From: Ferrimonas futtsuensis DSM 18154
GTDB lineage: Bacteria > Pseudomonadota > Gammaproteobacteria > Enterobacterales > Shewanellaceae
DNA length: 64,000 bases
Direction of reading: 5' to 3'
Assembly (NCBI RefSeq): GCF_000422645.1
Contig: NZ_AUGL01000010.1
Location: 1 to 64,000, forward strand
Shown: piece after piece, positions 37,255 through 44,611 of the stretch
How the letters are laid out: each line of letters starts with the position of its first letter
How positions within the stretch are numbered: the stretch's first letter is position 1
Made by a program: the position numbers and the translations under genes
The notes under the pieces: generated by a model
What the model saw: only the letters and a program-made list of their open reading frames with translations
Databases searched by the model: none
Told to the model about the DNA's origin: nothing

Positions 37255-37487
37255 TATTCTGCTCCTGGGCGCCGCAGCGCCACTCAATCCACTCATAGAG
37301 GCCTTGCCACATAACCCCTACGCTAATCGACAAAACCAATTGTGGATCCCAACATGAACTCAACAAAGCGAACAAAAGGCATCCTGTCATTCGCTTTTAT
37401 CGATTGAGAATTTGAGCTAAAGGTTGAAATACACTCAGGAGCGATCCGGTCTACCCTGAAGAATGAGGTAGCAAATGGAGAAGCACT

Positions 37488-37772
37488 ATGAAGTCATTGT
37501 TATTGGTAACTCTGGTTTTCAGCGGCGCAGCCATGGCCACTGGCGGCGGCGGCGGAGGCGGCTATCCCGGCCCGGCATACGCAAATGCAAACTCTGCCAC
37601 CCACTGTTACGATGCACAGGGTAAGCGCATCAAGAACAGCGCCGAGATGAAGAAGGAGCGTCAATGCCCCGTCACCGGCAACGATGCCATCGATCTGTTG
37701 AACTACAACAACTTCTACGGCAACAAGCCCAAGGGTGAAACCCTGAGCATGATCCGCTCCCAGAATAAATAG
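37488..37772 (+). CDS. Small exported Gly-rich protein, unknown function
   Basis: A 94-residue exported protein that I do not recognise. The signal peptide ends AMA, followed directly by TGGGGGGGYPGPAYANA. The rest is hydrophilic with two cysteines (THCYDAQ and RQCPVTGN) likely to form a disulfide. GGAGAAG precedes the ATG. It could be a periplasmic or surface peptide. A short hairpin follows, and the hydrolase gene begins 42 bases later, so they may be co-transcribed. Confidence 0.7.
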   Translation: MKSLLLVTLVFSGAAMATGGGGGGGYPGPAYANANSATHCYDAQGKRIKNSAEMKKERQCPVTGNDAIDLLNYNNFYGNKPKGETLSMIRSQNK

Positions 37773-37780
37773 GGTAAGCT

Positions 37781-37797
37781 GAGGCCACGGCCTCGTT
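37781..37797 (+). terminator. Short hairpin after the Gly-rich protein gene
   Basis: GAGGC (37781-37785) and GCCTC (37790-37794) with loop CACG are followed only by GTTT. At best this is a partial terminator. Confidence 0.4.
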
Positions 37798-37813
37798 TAA
37801 GGATCAAAGAATT

Positions 37814-38434
37814 ATGCAGTTGGTGATGCTACATGGACTGTATATGCACCACACCATCATGCGACCCCTTGCGGCCCAACTGACCACCTTGGGCTGGCAG
37901 ATAGAGGGGTTCAGTTACAACAGCCTGGCCATTGATGCCGGGCTGTTGTTTGAGCGGCTCTCAGCCCTGTCCCGCCCGGGAGAGCCTCAGTTTCTGGTGG
38001 GGCACAGCCTCGGCGGGGTGCTGGCTCGGCGTTATGCCGAACAGATGGAGCTTCCCGAAGGCTCCCGCATCGTCACCCTGGGCTCTCCTCATAAAGGCGC
38101 CGCCATCGCCCGTCGCCTGGCCCAGTGGAGTCTGGAGGGAGTGATGGGCAACGCCCATCAGCATGGACTTCTGAATAACCCCAACGACCACTATCAAGGC
38201 TCGGCAGAGCTGGGCAGCCTGGCGGGTAACGCCGGCATCGGCGTGGGCCGACTGCTCCTGCCCGACGAAGAGTCGGACACTGACGGTACCGTTCTGGTTG
38301 AAGAGACCCGCCTGGAGGGCTTCCGTGACCACATCGTTCTGCCCCACAGCCACACCTCCATGCTGTTCTCCTCAGAGGTAGCCAGACAGACGGATCTCTT
38401 CCTGAGACAAGGGCGCTTTCAGCAGCCTGAATGA
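37814..38434 (+). CDS. Alpha/beta hydrolase (lipase or esterase-like)
   Basis: A cytoplasmic hydrolase of 206 residues. The nucleophile elbow GHSLGG carries the catalytic Ser. The oxyanion strand is VMLHGLYMHH at the N-terminus. The Asp is probably within DEESDTDGTV, and the His within LPHSHTSMLFS. It resembles the PGAP1/lipase-like group that acts on acyl esters. The short spacing behind the secreted Gly-rich protein suggests co-transcription, but no functional link is evident. Confidence 0.82.
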   Translation: MQLVMLHGLYMHHTIMRPLAAQLTTLGWQIEGFSYNSLAIDAGLLFERLSALSRPGEPQFLVGHSLGGVLARRYAEQMELPEGSRIVTLGSPHKGAAIARRLAQWSLEGVMGNAHQHGLLNNPNDHYQGSAELGSLAGNAGIGVGRLLLPDEESDTDGTVLVEETRLEGFRDHIVLPHSHTSMLFSSEVARQTDLFLRQGRFQQPE

Positions 38435-38727
38435 GCGGTCCCCTCCCTCTAGCCAACAAGGAGTCTCCCGCGTGCGTGAGCCACCTTATGCCTCGGTCCC
38501 TGTCACGGAACTGACCCGGGACCAGGCTGATTTTGAGCCCGATCACAGCTCCCAGGCTGCCAGGATCACACTCTCAAACTCAGGTACACAATCGGCCTGT
38601 TTCGGGCTTTTTGTTACCTGTTTTGTACCCGGTTTCAGCATTACTTTCACAGGTGCACAAACCTTTTTGCCCAGGCGTTTAATCAGCCTCGGCACCAGAC
38701 TGTGTCACCTAACAAAGGGAAATGATG
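38435..38727 (+). promoter_or_regulatory. Control region of octaheme cytochrome 1
   Basis: About 290 bases without a gene. The distal end GTGTCACCTAACAAAGGGAA (38702-38721) is nearly repeated before the second octaheme gene (41521-41540, with CTA for ACA). CATTACTTT occurs about 80 bases upstream in both. These shared blocks indicate that the promoter regions were duplicated together with the genes. Confidence 0.5.
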
Positions 38728-40332
38728 ATGAAACGCTATGCGCTCAATGCGCCCCTGAAAACACTGACCGCAGCCATGCTGCTCAGCCTGCTGAGCGCCT
38801 GTGGCGGCGATAACGACAACAACGACGGCGGCGATCCTGTCGCACCCGGCAATACCCCTCCGGTCGCCAATCCCGTGGACGCCAGCGCCACCATGGGCAG
38901 CCCCAGCATGATTGATGCTCTGGCCAATGACACCGATGCCGACGGCGATGACCTCACCCTGGAGACCGTTACCCTGTTCGACGGCCGGGGTGTCGCCACC
39001 ATCGATGGCAACCGCATCCGCTTCGAACCCCTGGAGGTTGGGACCACCATCCTCAACTACAGCATCTCTGACGGCAACGGCGGCCACGCCAGCTCCACGG
39101 TCACCATCTCCGTATCCGCCCAGGCGCTAAGCTATGTGGGCTCAGAGGCCTGCCTCTCCTGCCACACCGACAAGAAGAGCTATCTGGAGACGGGCCACAA
39201 CTTTAAGCTGACCAAGGTGAACGGTGAAGAGCCCCTCTACCCCTTCACCTCCATCACCGGTGCACTGGATCTGCTGGATGTGCACAATACCCTGGGTAAC
39301 CCCAATGGCTGGGAGGACATCAGCTACGTGATTGGTGGCTACATGCGCAGCGCCATGTTCATCGACCAAAATGGTTACATCTTCTCGGGCGACAAGGCCG
39401 GTGTCGGCGTGGCGCCCAAAGGGGGGCAGGTACCCTATGCCTTCCCCTACAGTGCCAACGATGCTCCCGACTCCCACGGCTTCGATTACTGCGGCCGCTG
39501 CCACACCACAGGCTGGAGGGACTACACCGAAGGCAGTCACGACAACCGCAACCTCAACCGCCAGGATGACATGCCTGGCATGGGCGGCACCTTCGCCCTC
39601 ACCGGCATCCAGTGCGAAGCCTGTCACGGCGCCGGCCTGGCCCACATTCAAAAGCCTTCCAAAGACAACATCGTCAAGGTTGCCGAGCCCCGCTCCACTA
39701 ACGACTTCCTGGCAGAGGATATGGGCTTCGGCAAGCCTATCGCCTGCGCCGAGTGTCATAGCACCGATGATGCGGTAAGGCGCTATCCAGACTACGTGTC
39801 GCCTCATAACCAGGAGTTTGGCGGCGACAGCCTGGAAGCGCGGCTGAAGGTGATGACCGGCTTTGGCCCCGAAGGCCGTCGTGATGGCCGGGGTGGTCGT
39901 CAGGCGGCGACGGAACTGCTGGGCACCGATCCGGACACCGGCGAGGCCATGGGCAAGAAGAAGGGCTTCACCTGCTCAACCTGTCACAACCCGCATCAAT
40001 CCAAAGTCAATATGGATAAACCCGGCCACGAAAACGCCATGGTGCGCCAGTGTACCGACTGTCATACCCAGGCGTTCAACAACGCTCCGGGCAGTGACAT
40101 CGCCGCTGCAGCCCACGAGTTCACCGCCACGTGCCTCGATTGCCACATGCCCGGGGGCTCGGACTCGCACATGTTCAAGATCGATCTCGAGGGTGCCAAG
40201 GATGACCCAAGACACTTCTCGGCGAACGGTGACTACGTGAAACCCTGGCTGCGTGCTTACGACAGCTGCTCCGGCTGTCACGAGGAAGACTACGACGAGC
40301 GCGCTGCTCGCATTGGCACCATCCACAACTAA
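38728..40332 (+). CDS. Octaheme c-type cytochrome lipoprotein with Ig-like domain (copy 1)
   Basis: An exported multiheme cytochrome of about 534 residues. The lipobox is LLSAC, followed by an Asp/Asn-rich linker and one cadherin/Big_9-like domain (VANPVDASATMG ... NDTDADGDDLTLETV ... STVTISV). Eight CXXCH sites follow: CLSCH, CGRCH, CEACH, CAECH, CSTCH, CTDCH, CLDCH and CSGCH. It is not of OmcA/MtrC type, and the family is not one I can name. Three ATGs lie at 38722-38730, and AAAGGG fits 38725 or 38728. Its product should be an outer membrane-anchored electron carrier. It is paired with an AraC gene. The whole unit is repeated downstream. Confidence 0.9.
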   Translation: MKRYALNAPLKTLTAAMLLSLLSACGGDNDNNDGGDPVAPGNTPPVANPVDASATMGSPSMIDALANDTDADGDDLTLETVTLFDGRGVATIDGNRIRFEPLEVGTTILNYSISDGNGGHASSTVTISVSAQALSYVGSEACLSCHTDKKSYLETGHNFKLTKVNGEEPLYPFTSITGALDLLDVHNTLGNPNGWEDISYVIGGYMRSAMFIDQNGYIFSGDKAGVGVAPKGGQVPYAFPYSANDAPDSHGFDYCGRCHTTGWRDYTEGSHDNRNLNRQDDMPGMGGTFALTGIQCEACHGAGLAHIQKPSKDNIVKVAEPRSTNDFLAEDMGFGKPIACAECHSTDDAVRRYPDYVSPHNQEFGGDSLEARLKVMTGFGPEGRRDGRGGRQAATELLGTDPDTGEAMGKKKGFTCSTCHNPHQSKVNMDKPGHENAMVRQCTDCHTQAFNNAPGSDIAAAAHEFTATCLDCHMPGGSDSHMFKIDLEGAKDDPRHFSANGDYVKPWLRAYDSCSGCHEEDYDERAARIGTIHN

Positions 40333-40340
40333 AGCCAAGG

Positions 40341-40367
40341 GCCAGCGACAGTCGTCGCTGGCTTTCT
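40341..40367 (+). terminator. Terminator after octaheme cytochrome 1
   Basis: GCCAGCGAC (40341-40349) and GTCGCTGGC (40354-40362) with loop AGTC are followed by TTTCTCT. Confidence 0.8.
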
Positions 40368-40377
40368 CTAAGCTTAC

Positions 40378-40401
40378 TGACACCTCCCTCCGGAGGTGTC
40401 A
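40378..40401 (+). other. Perfect inverted repeat upstream of AraC regulator 1
   Basis: TGACACCTCC (40378-40387) and GGAGGTGTCA (40392-40401) form a 10-bp stem with a four-base loop and no T run. The same arm sequences recur, in reversed order, in the terminator ahead of AraC regulator 2 (43173-43201). It may be an operator for the regulator or a leader structure. Confidence 0.6.
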
Positions 40402-40432
40402 TCATTACAAGCAGGCTTTAACAGGAGATCTC

Positions 40433-41314
40433 GTGGACAACTGCGATCCCATTCCCGATGTCAGCTACCGGGCTCCGTCCCTCGAAGAGGCCGGATTAGA
40501 GATACTCGACCTCGAGCTGTTTCGAGCAAGGCTGAAGCGCTACCACTTTGACCCCTATCAGCCCCACAGGGTGAAATACTACTGCTTCCTGTACATCACC
40601 GAAGGTAAGGGGGAGCACCTGATCGACTTTGAGCGCTATCCCTATGACTCTGAGAGTGTCATCTTTATCAACCCAAACCAGGTGCACGCCTTCGATGTCA
40701 ATGATCGGCCCCAGGGTAAGATGATCAACATGACACCCTCCTTTTTTGCCGCCAGTGCCGCCAATATCCGTACCACCTATTTCATCCCCACCCACCTAAA
40801 CCGCGCCTCCTCACCGGTTCTTCACCTGTCTCCTCAGCTGAATCAGAGCTGCCACACCCTTCTGGAGGAGGTCAGGCTTGCCCAGCAGGAACGGGATAAG
40901 GACGACCTTGTAGTACAGCTGCTGTTTATCGCCCTTCTGGTCAAGTTGAGCCGTCAACGGCAGGGCCATATGGCCCACCTCAGCGAGCAGCAAAAGGAAC
41001 GTTTTGGCCTGTTTCTCAGCCTGGTTGAGCAGAATTTCGGTCAGCTCAGAGAAGCCTGTCAGTACGCCGCCCTGATGCACACCAGTTACAAAAGCCTCAA
41101 TCAGCTGTGCAAGAGTTGCTGCGGTCAGACCGCCAAGCAGCTTATCGACTTCCGCACCATTTTGGAGATAAAACGCAAGCTGGTAATGGACGGACTATCC
41201 ACCCAGGACATCGCGTCGGACCTCAGCTTTGAGGACACCAGCTACCTGAACAAGTACTTCAAGCGTCTGACCGGACAGACTCCGGCTGCCTTTAAACGAG
41301 ACAACGAGTTCTGA
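40433..41314 (+). CDS. AraC-family regulator paired with octaheme cytochrome 1
   Basis: A 293-residue transcription regulator. The N-terminal cupin-like sensor has YYCFLYITEGKGEHLIDFE and IFINPNQVHAF. The C-terminal double HTH of AraC type ends YLNKYFKRLTGQTPAAFKRD. The first HTH carries a Cys cluster, CKSCCG (Cys226, 229 and 230), where most family members have FKKxxG. Start at GTG 40433 is set by AGGAG five bases upstream and gives the same length as its paralogue. It probably controls the preceding octaheme gene. Confidence 0.88.
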   Translation: MDNCDPIPDVSYRAPSLEEAGLEILDLELFRARLKRYHFDPYQPHRVKYYCFLYITEGKGEHLIDFERYPYDSESVIFINPNQVHAFDVNDRPQGKMINMTPSFFAASAANIRTTYFIPTHLNRASSPVLHLSPQLNQSCHTLLEEVRLAQQERDKDDLVVQLLFIALLVKLSRQRQGHMAHLSEQQKERFGLFLSLVEQNFGQLREACQYAALMHTSYKSLNQLCKSCCGQTAKQLIDFRTILEIKRKLVMDGLSTQDIASDLSFEDTSYLNKYFKRLTGQTPAAFKRDNEF

Positions 41315-41546
41315 AAGCCGCAAGCCAAGCTGTTTCACCACTGAAAAGCAGCTTTTTGAGATCCAACCCCGGATAAGGCCACGGCGACGATCACATTCCC
41401 GTCACAGAGTACATTAACGGCAATTTTCGAGACTTTTCCGACCTGTTTCCGCGATGTGTTCACCATTACTTTTCCTATTGCACAGCCGGGCTCTGTTGGT
41501 CCCTGCAACCTCAGGCTCCCGTGTCACCTACTAAAGGGAAATGATG
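41315..41546 (+). promoter_or_regulatory. Control region of octaheme cytochrome 2
   Basis: About 230 bases without a gene, sharing CATTACTTT and GTGTCACCTA-TAAAGGGAA with the region before copy 1. No recognised global-regulator site was seen. Confidence 0.45.
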
Positions 41547-43157
41547 ATGATGAACCCCACCGCGCTCCATGCGCCCATGAAAACACTGACAGCCGCCATA
41601 CTGTTCAGTATGCTGACCGCCTGCGGCAGCGACGACAACAACGGAGAGTCCGTCACTCCTCCGCCTCCGCCGCCCCCACCGCCGGCAAACACCGCTCCAG
41701 TCGCCAACCCGGACACCGCCGAAGCGACCGTTGGCACGCCGGTCACCATAGACCTGCTGGCCAACGACACCGACGCCGATGGTGACCCCCTGACCCTGAC
41801 CCGGGTCGATCTGATCGAGGGAAGCGGCACCCTATCCATTGAAGACAATAAGCTTCTGTTTAATCCGGAATCTGCCGGTGAAGCCAAGCTGACCTACGCC
41901 GTCAGCGATGGTCAAGGAGGGGAAGCCTCTTCGACAGTCACCATTAACGTAGAAGCCAAACCCGTGGCTCAGCTGAGCTATGTGGGTACTCAAGCCTGTC
42001 TGACCTGCCACGGTGACAAGGAGATCTTCCTGGAGTCCGGCCACCCCTTCAAACTCAACAAGGTGGTCGATGGCGAGATGCCCGAATATCCGTTCACCAA
42101 CATCATCGGCGCACTGGAGATGCTGGAGGGCGTAGTCAACCCGGGCGGCGCGCCAACCAGCTATGAAGATGTCTCCTACGTCATCGGTGGCTACAAGAAG
42201 CAGGTGATGTGGCTGGACCTGGATGGCTATCGCTACACCGGTGACAAGGTTATCGGCAAGCTCGACGAAACCGGCTACGTCTATGAGATGTGGTCATGGG
42301 GAGATAACCTGGGGCCGGAGCGAGCACCATTCTACTGCGGCCGTTGTCATACCACAGGCTGGAAGGATTTCACCTCTGAAGAGGGCGATGATCGTAACCC
42401 CCACCACCAGGACGGCATGGAGGGAATCCTGGGCACCTTCGATCAAACCGGAGTCCAGTGTGAGTCCTGCCACGGGGCAGGTAGCGAGCACATCAAAGCC
42501 CCATCCAGCAGCAACATTACCCGCCTGGCCGAACCTCGCACCGTGGCGCAGATGAAGGCGGACGATCAGGCCTTTGGCCAAGCGGTAGCCTGCGTTGAGT
42601 GCCATACCCACGGTGGTGACAAGTCCTACCCAGAGTATCTGACCGAATACACCGAGAAGTTTGGCGGTAACGATGCCGTCGGAGGCCTGATTGCCAGAGA
42701 TGCGGGGGGCCGTGGTGGCCGTGGTGGCCGTATTGCCGCCGACACCATGATGGGCTATAACCCCGAAACAGGGGTGGCCGAAGGCAAGAAACGCAATATG
42801 CACTGCAACACCTGCCACGAAAGCCATATGTCCACCCACTTCAGGGATAAGCCTGGACACGAAGACGGCTTGAAGAAAGCATGCACGGATTGTCACCAGA
42901 TGGAATTTGCCAATGCCGAAGGCGGTAACGGCCTGGCTGCCATGGTGCACGGCGGCGCCGACTGTACCAGCTGTCATATGCCGAGCCAGTCACACCTGTT
43001 TAAGGTGGACATCTCGGCTCCCTCTGAAGATGGTCACCACTACTCCGAAGACGGAGAGTACAGCCAACCCTGGTTGCGCCCCTCTGACTCCTGTCAGGGC
43101 TGCCATGCCGAGGACTATGACGCTCGAGCCGCTAAGATGAAACAAGTACACCTCTAA
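41547..43157 (+). CDS. Octaheme c-type cytochrome lipoprotein with Ig-like domain (copy 2)
   Basis: A paralogue of the first octaheme protein, about 536 residues. The lipobox is MLTAC, then an Asp/Asn segment and a run of nine prolines. The Big_9-like domain follows (VANPDTAEATVGTPVTID ... DTDADGDPLTL). The eight heme sites are CLTCH, CGRCH, CESCH, CVECH, CNTCH, CTDCH, CTSCH and CQGCH, matching copy 1 in order and spacing. A Gly/Arg loop (GGRGGRGGR) sits before heme 5 in both. The region between heme 1 and heme 2 differs most, so the partners or acceptors may differ. Four ATGs lie at 41541-41552, and AAAGGG fits 41547. Confidence 0.9.
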   Translation: MMNPTALHAPMKTLTAAILFSMLTACGSDDNNGESVTPPPPPPPPPANTAPVANPDTAEATVGTPVTIDLLANDTDADGDPLTLTRVDLIEGSGTLSIEDNKLLFNPESAGEAKLTYAVSDGQGGEASSTVTINVEAKPVAQLSYVGTQACLTCHGDKEIFLESGHPFKLNKVVDGEMPEYPFTNIIGALEMLEGVVNPGGAPTSYEDVSYVIGGYKKQVMWLDLDGYRYTGDKVIGKLDETGYVYEMWSWGDNLGPERAPFYCGRCHTTGWKDFTSEEGDDRNPHHQDGMEGILGTFDQTGVQCESCHGAGSEHIKAPSSSNITRLAEPRTVAQMKADDQAFGQAVACVECHTHGGDKSYPEYLTEYTEKFGGNDAVGGLIARDAGGRGGRGGRIAADTMMGYNPETGVAEGKKRNMHCNTCHESHMSTHFRDKPGHEDGLKKACTDCHQMEFANAEGGNGLAAMVHGGADCTSCHMPSQSHLFKVDISAPSEDGHHYSEDGEYSQPWLRPSDSCQGCHAEDYDARAAKMKQVHL

Positions 43158-43172
43158 GGTACTTGGGTTCGG

Positions 43173-43207
43173 GAGGTGTCAACGATTCAAGTTGACACCT
43201 CTTTTTT
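43173..43207 (+). terminator. Terminator after octaheme cytochrome 2
   Basis: GAGGTGTCAAC (43173-43183) and GTTGACACCTC (43191-43201) make an 11-bp stem with a T run. The arms carry the same core as the inverted repeat at 40378-40401, in swapped order. Confidence 0.92.
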
Positions 43208-43222
43208 CAACAAGGAGCCTAG

Positions 43223-43258
43223 ATGCTTCTGCACAGCTACTATACCGGATCCTCTTGA
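43223..43258 (+). CDS. Possible 11-residue leader peptide upstream of AraC regulator 2
   Basis: A short frame encoding MLLHSYYTGSS begins at ATG 43223 behind a strong ribosome site, AAGGAG (43212-43217, five-base spacing). It ends at TGA 43256-43258. It is in the same frame as the AraC gene, which begins 12 bases later with only a weak site of its own. Translational coupling or a sensing leader is possible. No comparable peptide precedes AraC regulator 1. Confidence 0.45.
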   Translation: MLLHSYYTGSS

Positions 43259-43270
43259 GAAGCCTGACAA

Positions 43271-44152
43271 ATGGATAGAACTGACGACATTCCCCAAATC
43301 ACCTACGACAGCCCTCAGCTGCGTAAAACAGGCATGGATGTACTGGATCTTGAGGAGTTTCTTCAGGATATCTGTGACCAGGGCGCCAATCCCTACCAAA
43401 CTCACAGGGTCAGTCATTTCTGTCTTATTTTTGTGGAGCAGGGTGAAGGTGAGCACTTCATCGATTTCCACTCCTACCACTATGAACCGGACTGCATCAT
43501 CTTTCTCAACAAAGAGCAGATTCATGGGTTCGACAGAGAGAACAGGATCAAAGGCAAGCTGGTGCTGATGACCAGAGAGTTCTTCTCTGCCAGCTCCGCC
43601 AACATTCGCACCTCCTACTTTGTCCCGGTCCATCAAAGCCTGAGCGCCTTTCCGGTACTCCACCTCTCCACAGAGATGAATGAAAGCTGCAAGGCGATGC
43701 TGACCGAGATGATGCGAGCACTGAACGAGGGGCCGGACAGCGGCGTCATAGTGCAACTTCTGCTGTCAGCCATGTTGCTCAAACTGGCCAAGCAGAGAGA
43801 GAGTCATCTTATCCACCTGAGTGAACAGCAGAAAGAGCGTTTCGGCGAGTTCCTGCGCCTGGTGGATGAGCATTTCACCGAGATCCGCGAGGCGAGCCAG
43901 TATGCCCAGTTGATGCACAGCAGTTACAAATGCCTGAACCAGATGTGTAAAACCTGCTGCGGCCACACAGCCAAACAGCTGATCGATTTTCGGATCATTC
44001 TGGAGATCAAACGCAAGCTGACCATGGACGGACTCTCGGTCCAGGACGCTGCCTTTGAATTGGGATTTGATGACATCACCCACTTTATCAAGTACTTCAA
44101 ACGCCACACAGGAAAAACCCCGGCGGCCTTCAAACGTGAGCTGGAGGGTTGA
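43271..44152 (+). CDS. AraC-family regulator paired with octaheme cytochrome 2
   Basis: A 293-residue paralogue of the regulator at 40433-41314, of identical length. The cupin sensor has FCLIFVEQGEGEHFIDFH and IFLNKEQIHGF. The double HTH ends FIKYFKRHTGKTPAAFKRE. The CKTCCG cluster (Cys226, 229, 230) in the first HTH is conserved. The two regulators agree best in the C-terminal half and differ more in the N-terminal sensor, which suggests similar operators but different inputs. The ribosome site is weak (GAGAAG), and a leader peptide with a strong site precedes it. Confidence 0.88.
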   Translation: MDRTDDIPQITYDSPQLRKTGMDVLDLEEFLQDICDQGANPYQTHRVSHFCLIFVEQGEGEHFIDFHSYHYEPDCIIFLNKEQIHGFDRENRIKGKLVLMTREFFSASSANIRTSYFVPVHQSLSAFPVLHLSTEMNESCKAMLTEMMRALNEGPDSGVIVQLLLSAMLLKLAKQRESHLIHLSEQQKERFGEFLRLVDEHFTEIREASQYAQLMHSSYKCLNQMCKTCCGHTAKQLIDFRIILEIKRKLTMDGLSVQDAAFELGFDDITHFIKYFKRHTGKTPAAFKRELEG

Positions 44153-44155
44153 GGC

Positions 44156-44398
44156 TCAGCTGGCCTCCTCCGCCTCGTGGCGGTAGATCTTCACCAGGTA
44201 GTAAGCGTCAATGATCACGATAAAGGCGTTCACCAGCATCACCGGATAAGCCTCAATGGCCCAGCCATACAACACAAACAGGGCGGCACCCAACAGGTTC
44301 CACCACCTCAGCTTCTTGATGTCCGCCATGGTCAGCGAAATCGCCACGACGATGGACGCCGCGTAGCCGACCCAATCCCATATCCAATGCAGTTCCAT
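44156..44398 (-). CDS. Small inner membrane protein, YgjV-like
   Basis: An 80-residue protein with three hydrophobic helices (YAASIVVAISLTM, WNLLGAALFVLYGWAIEAYPV, LVNAFIVIIDAYYLVKIY). It resembles the YgjV-type small membrane proteins of unknown role. It shares the pattern GYxxxIEAYPVxLxNxxxxxI with the protein at 62153-62383, so the two are probably related. GGAGGG before the ATG at 44398 fixes the start. It converges on AraC regulator 2. Confidence 0.7.
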   Translation of the reverse strand: MELHWIWDWVGYAASIVVAISLTMADIKKLRWWNLLGAALFVLYGWAIEAYPVMLVNAFIVIIDAYYLVKIYRHEAEEAS

Positions 44399-44611
44399 GC
44401 TTATCCCTCCGGTCACCCCTCCCATTGTAGTCCTGCCCCCAAACTAAGTCAGTCCGGGCCTATCCTTATATGAACGAGTCAGCGGCTCCTGTCTGATGGG
44501 TGCTTCAATCCTTTTAGTGATTATTAAATCCATGTTAACCAATGCAATAGGGTTAACAATTACTGAATTTGATACACTGCCGCTTCCGATGGAACTCAGG
44601 GATACAGCCGG

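Noticed and set aside
38435-44152. A defence island or toxin-antitoxin system in the duplicated region
   Set aside because: The duplicated genes are clearly heme cytochromes and AraC regulators, with no nuclease, toxin or phage-like genes nearby.
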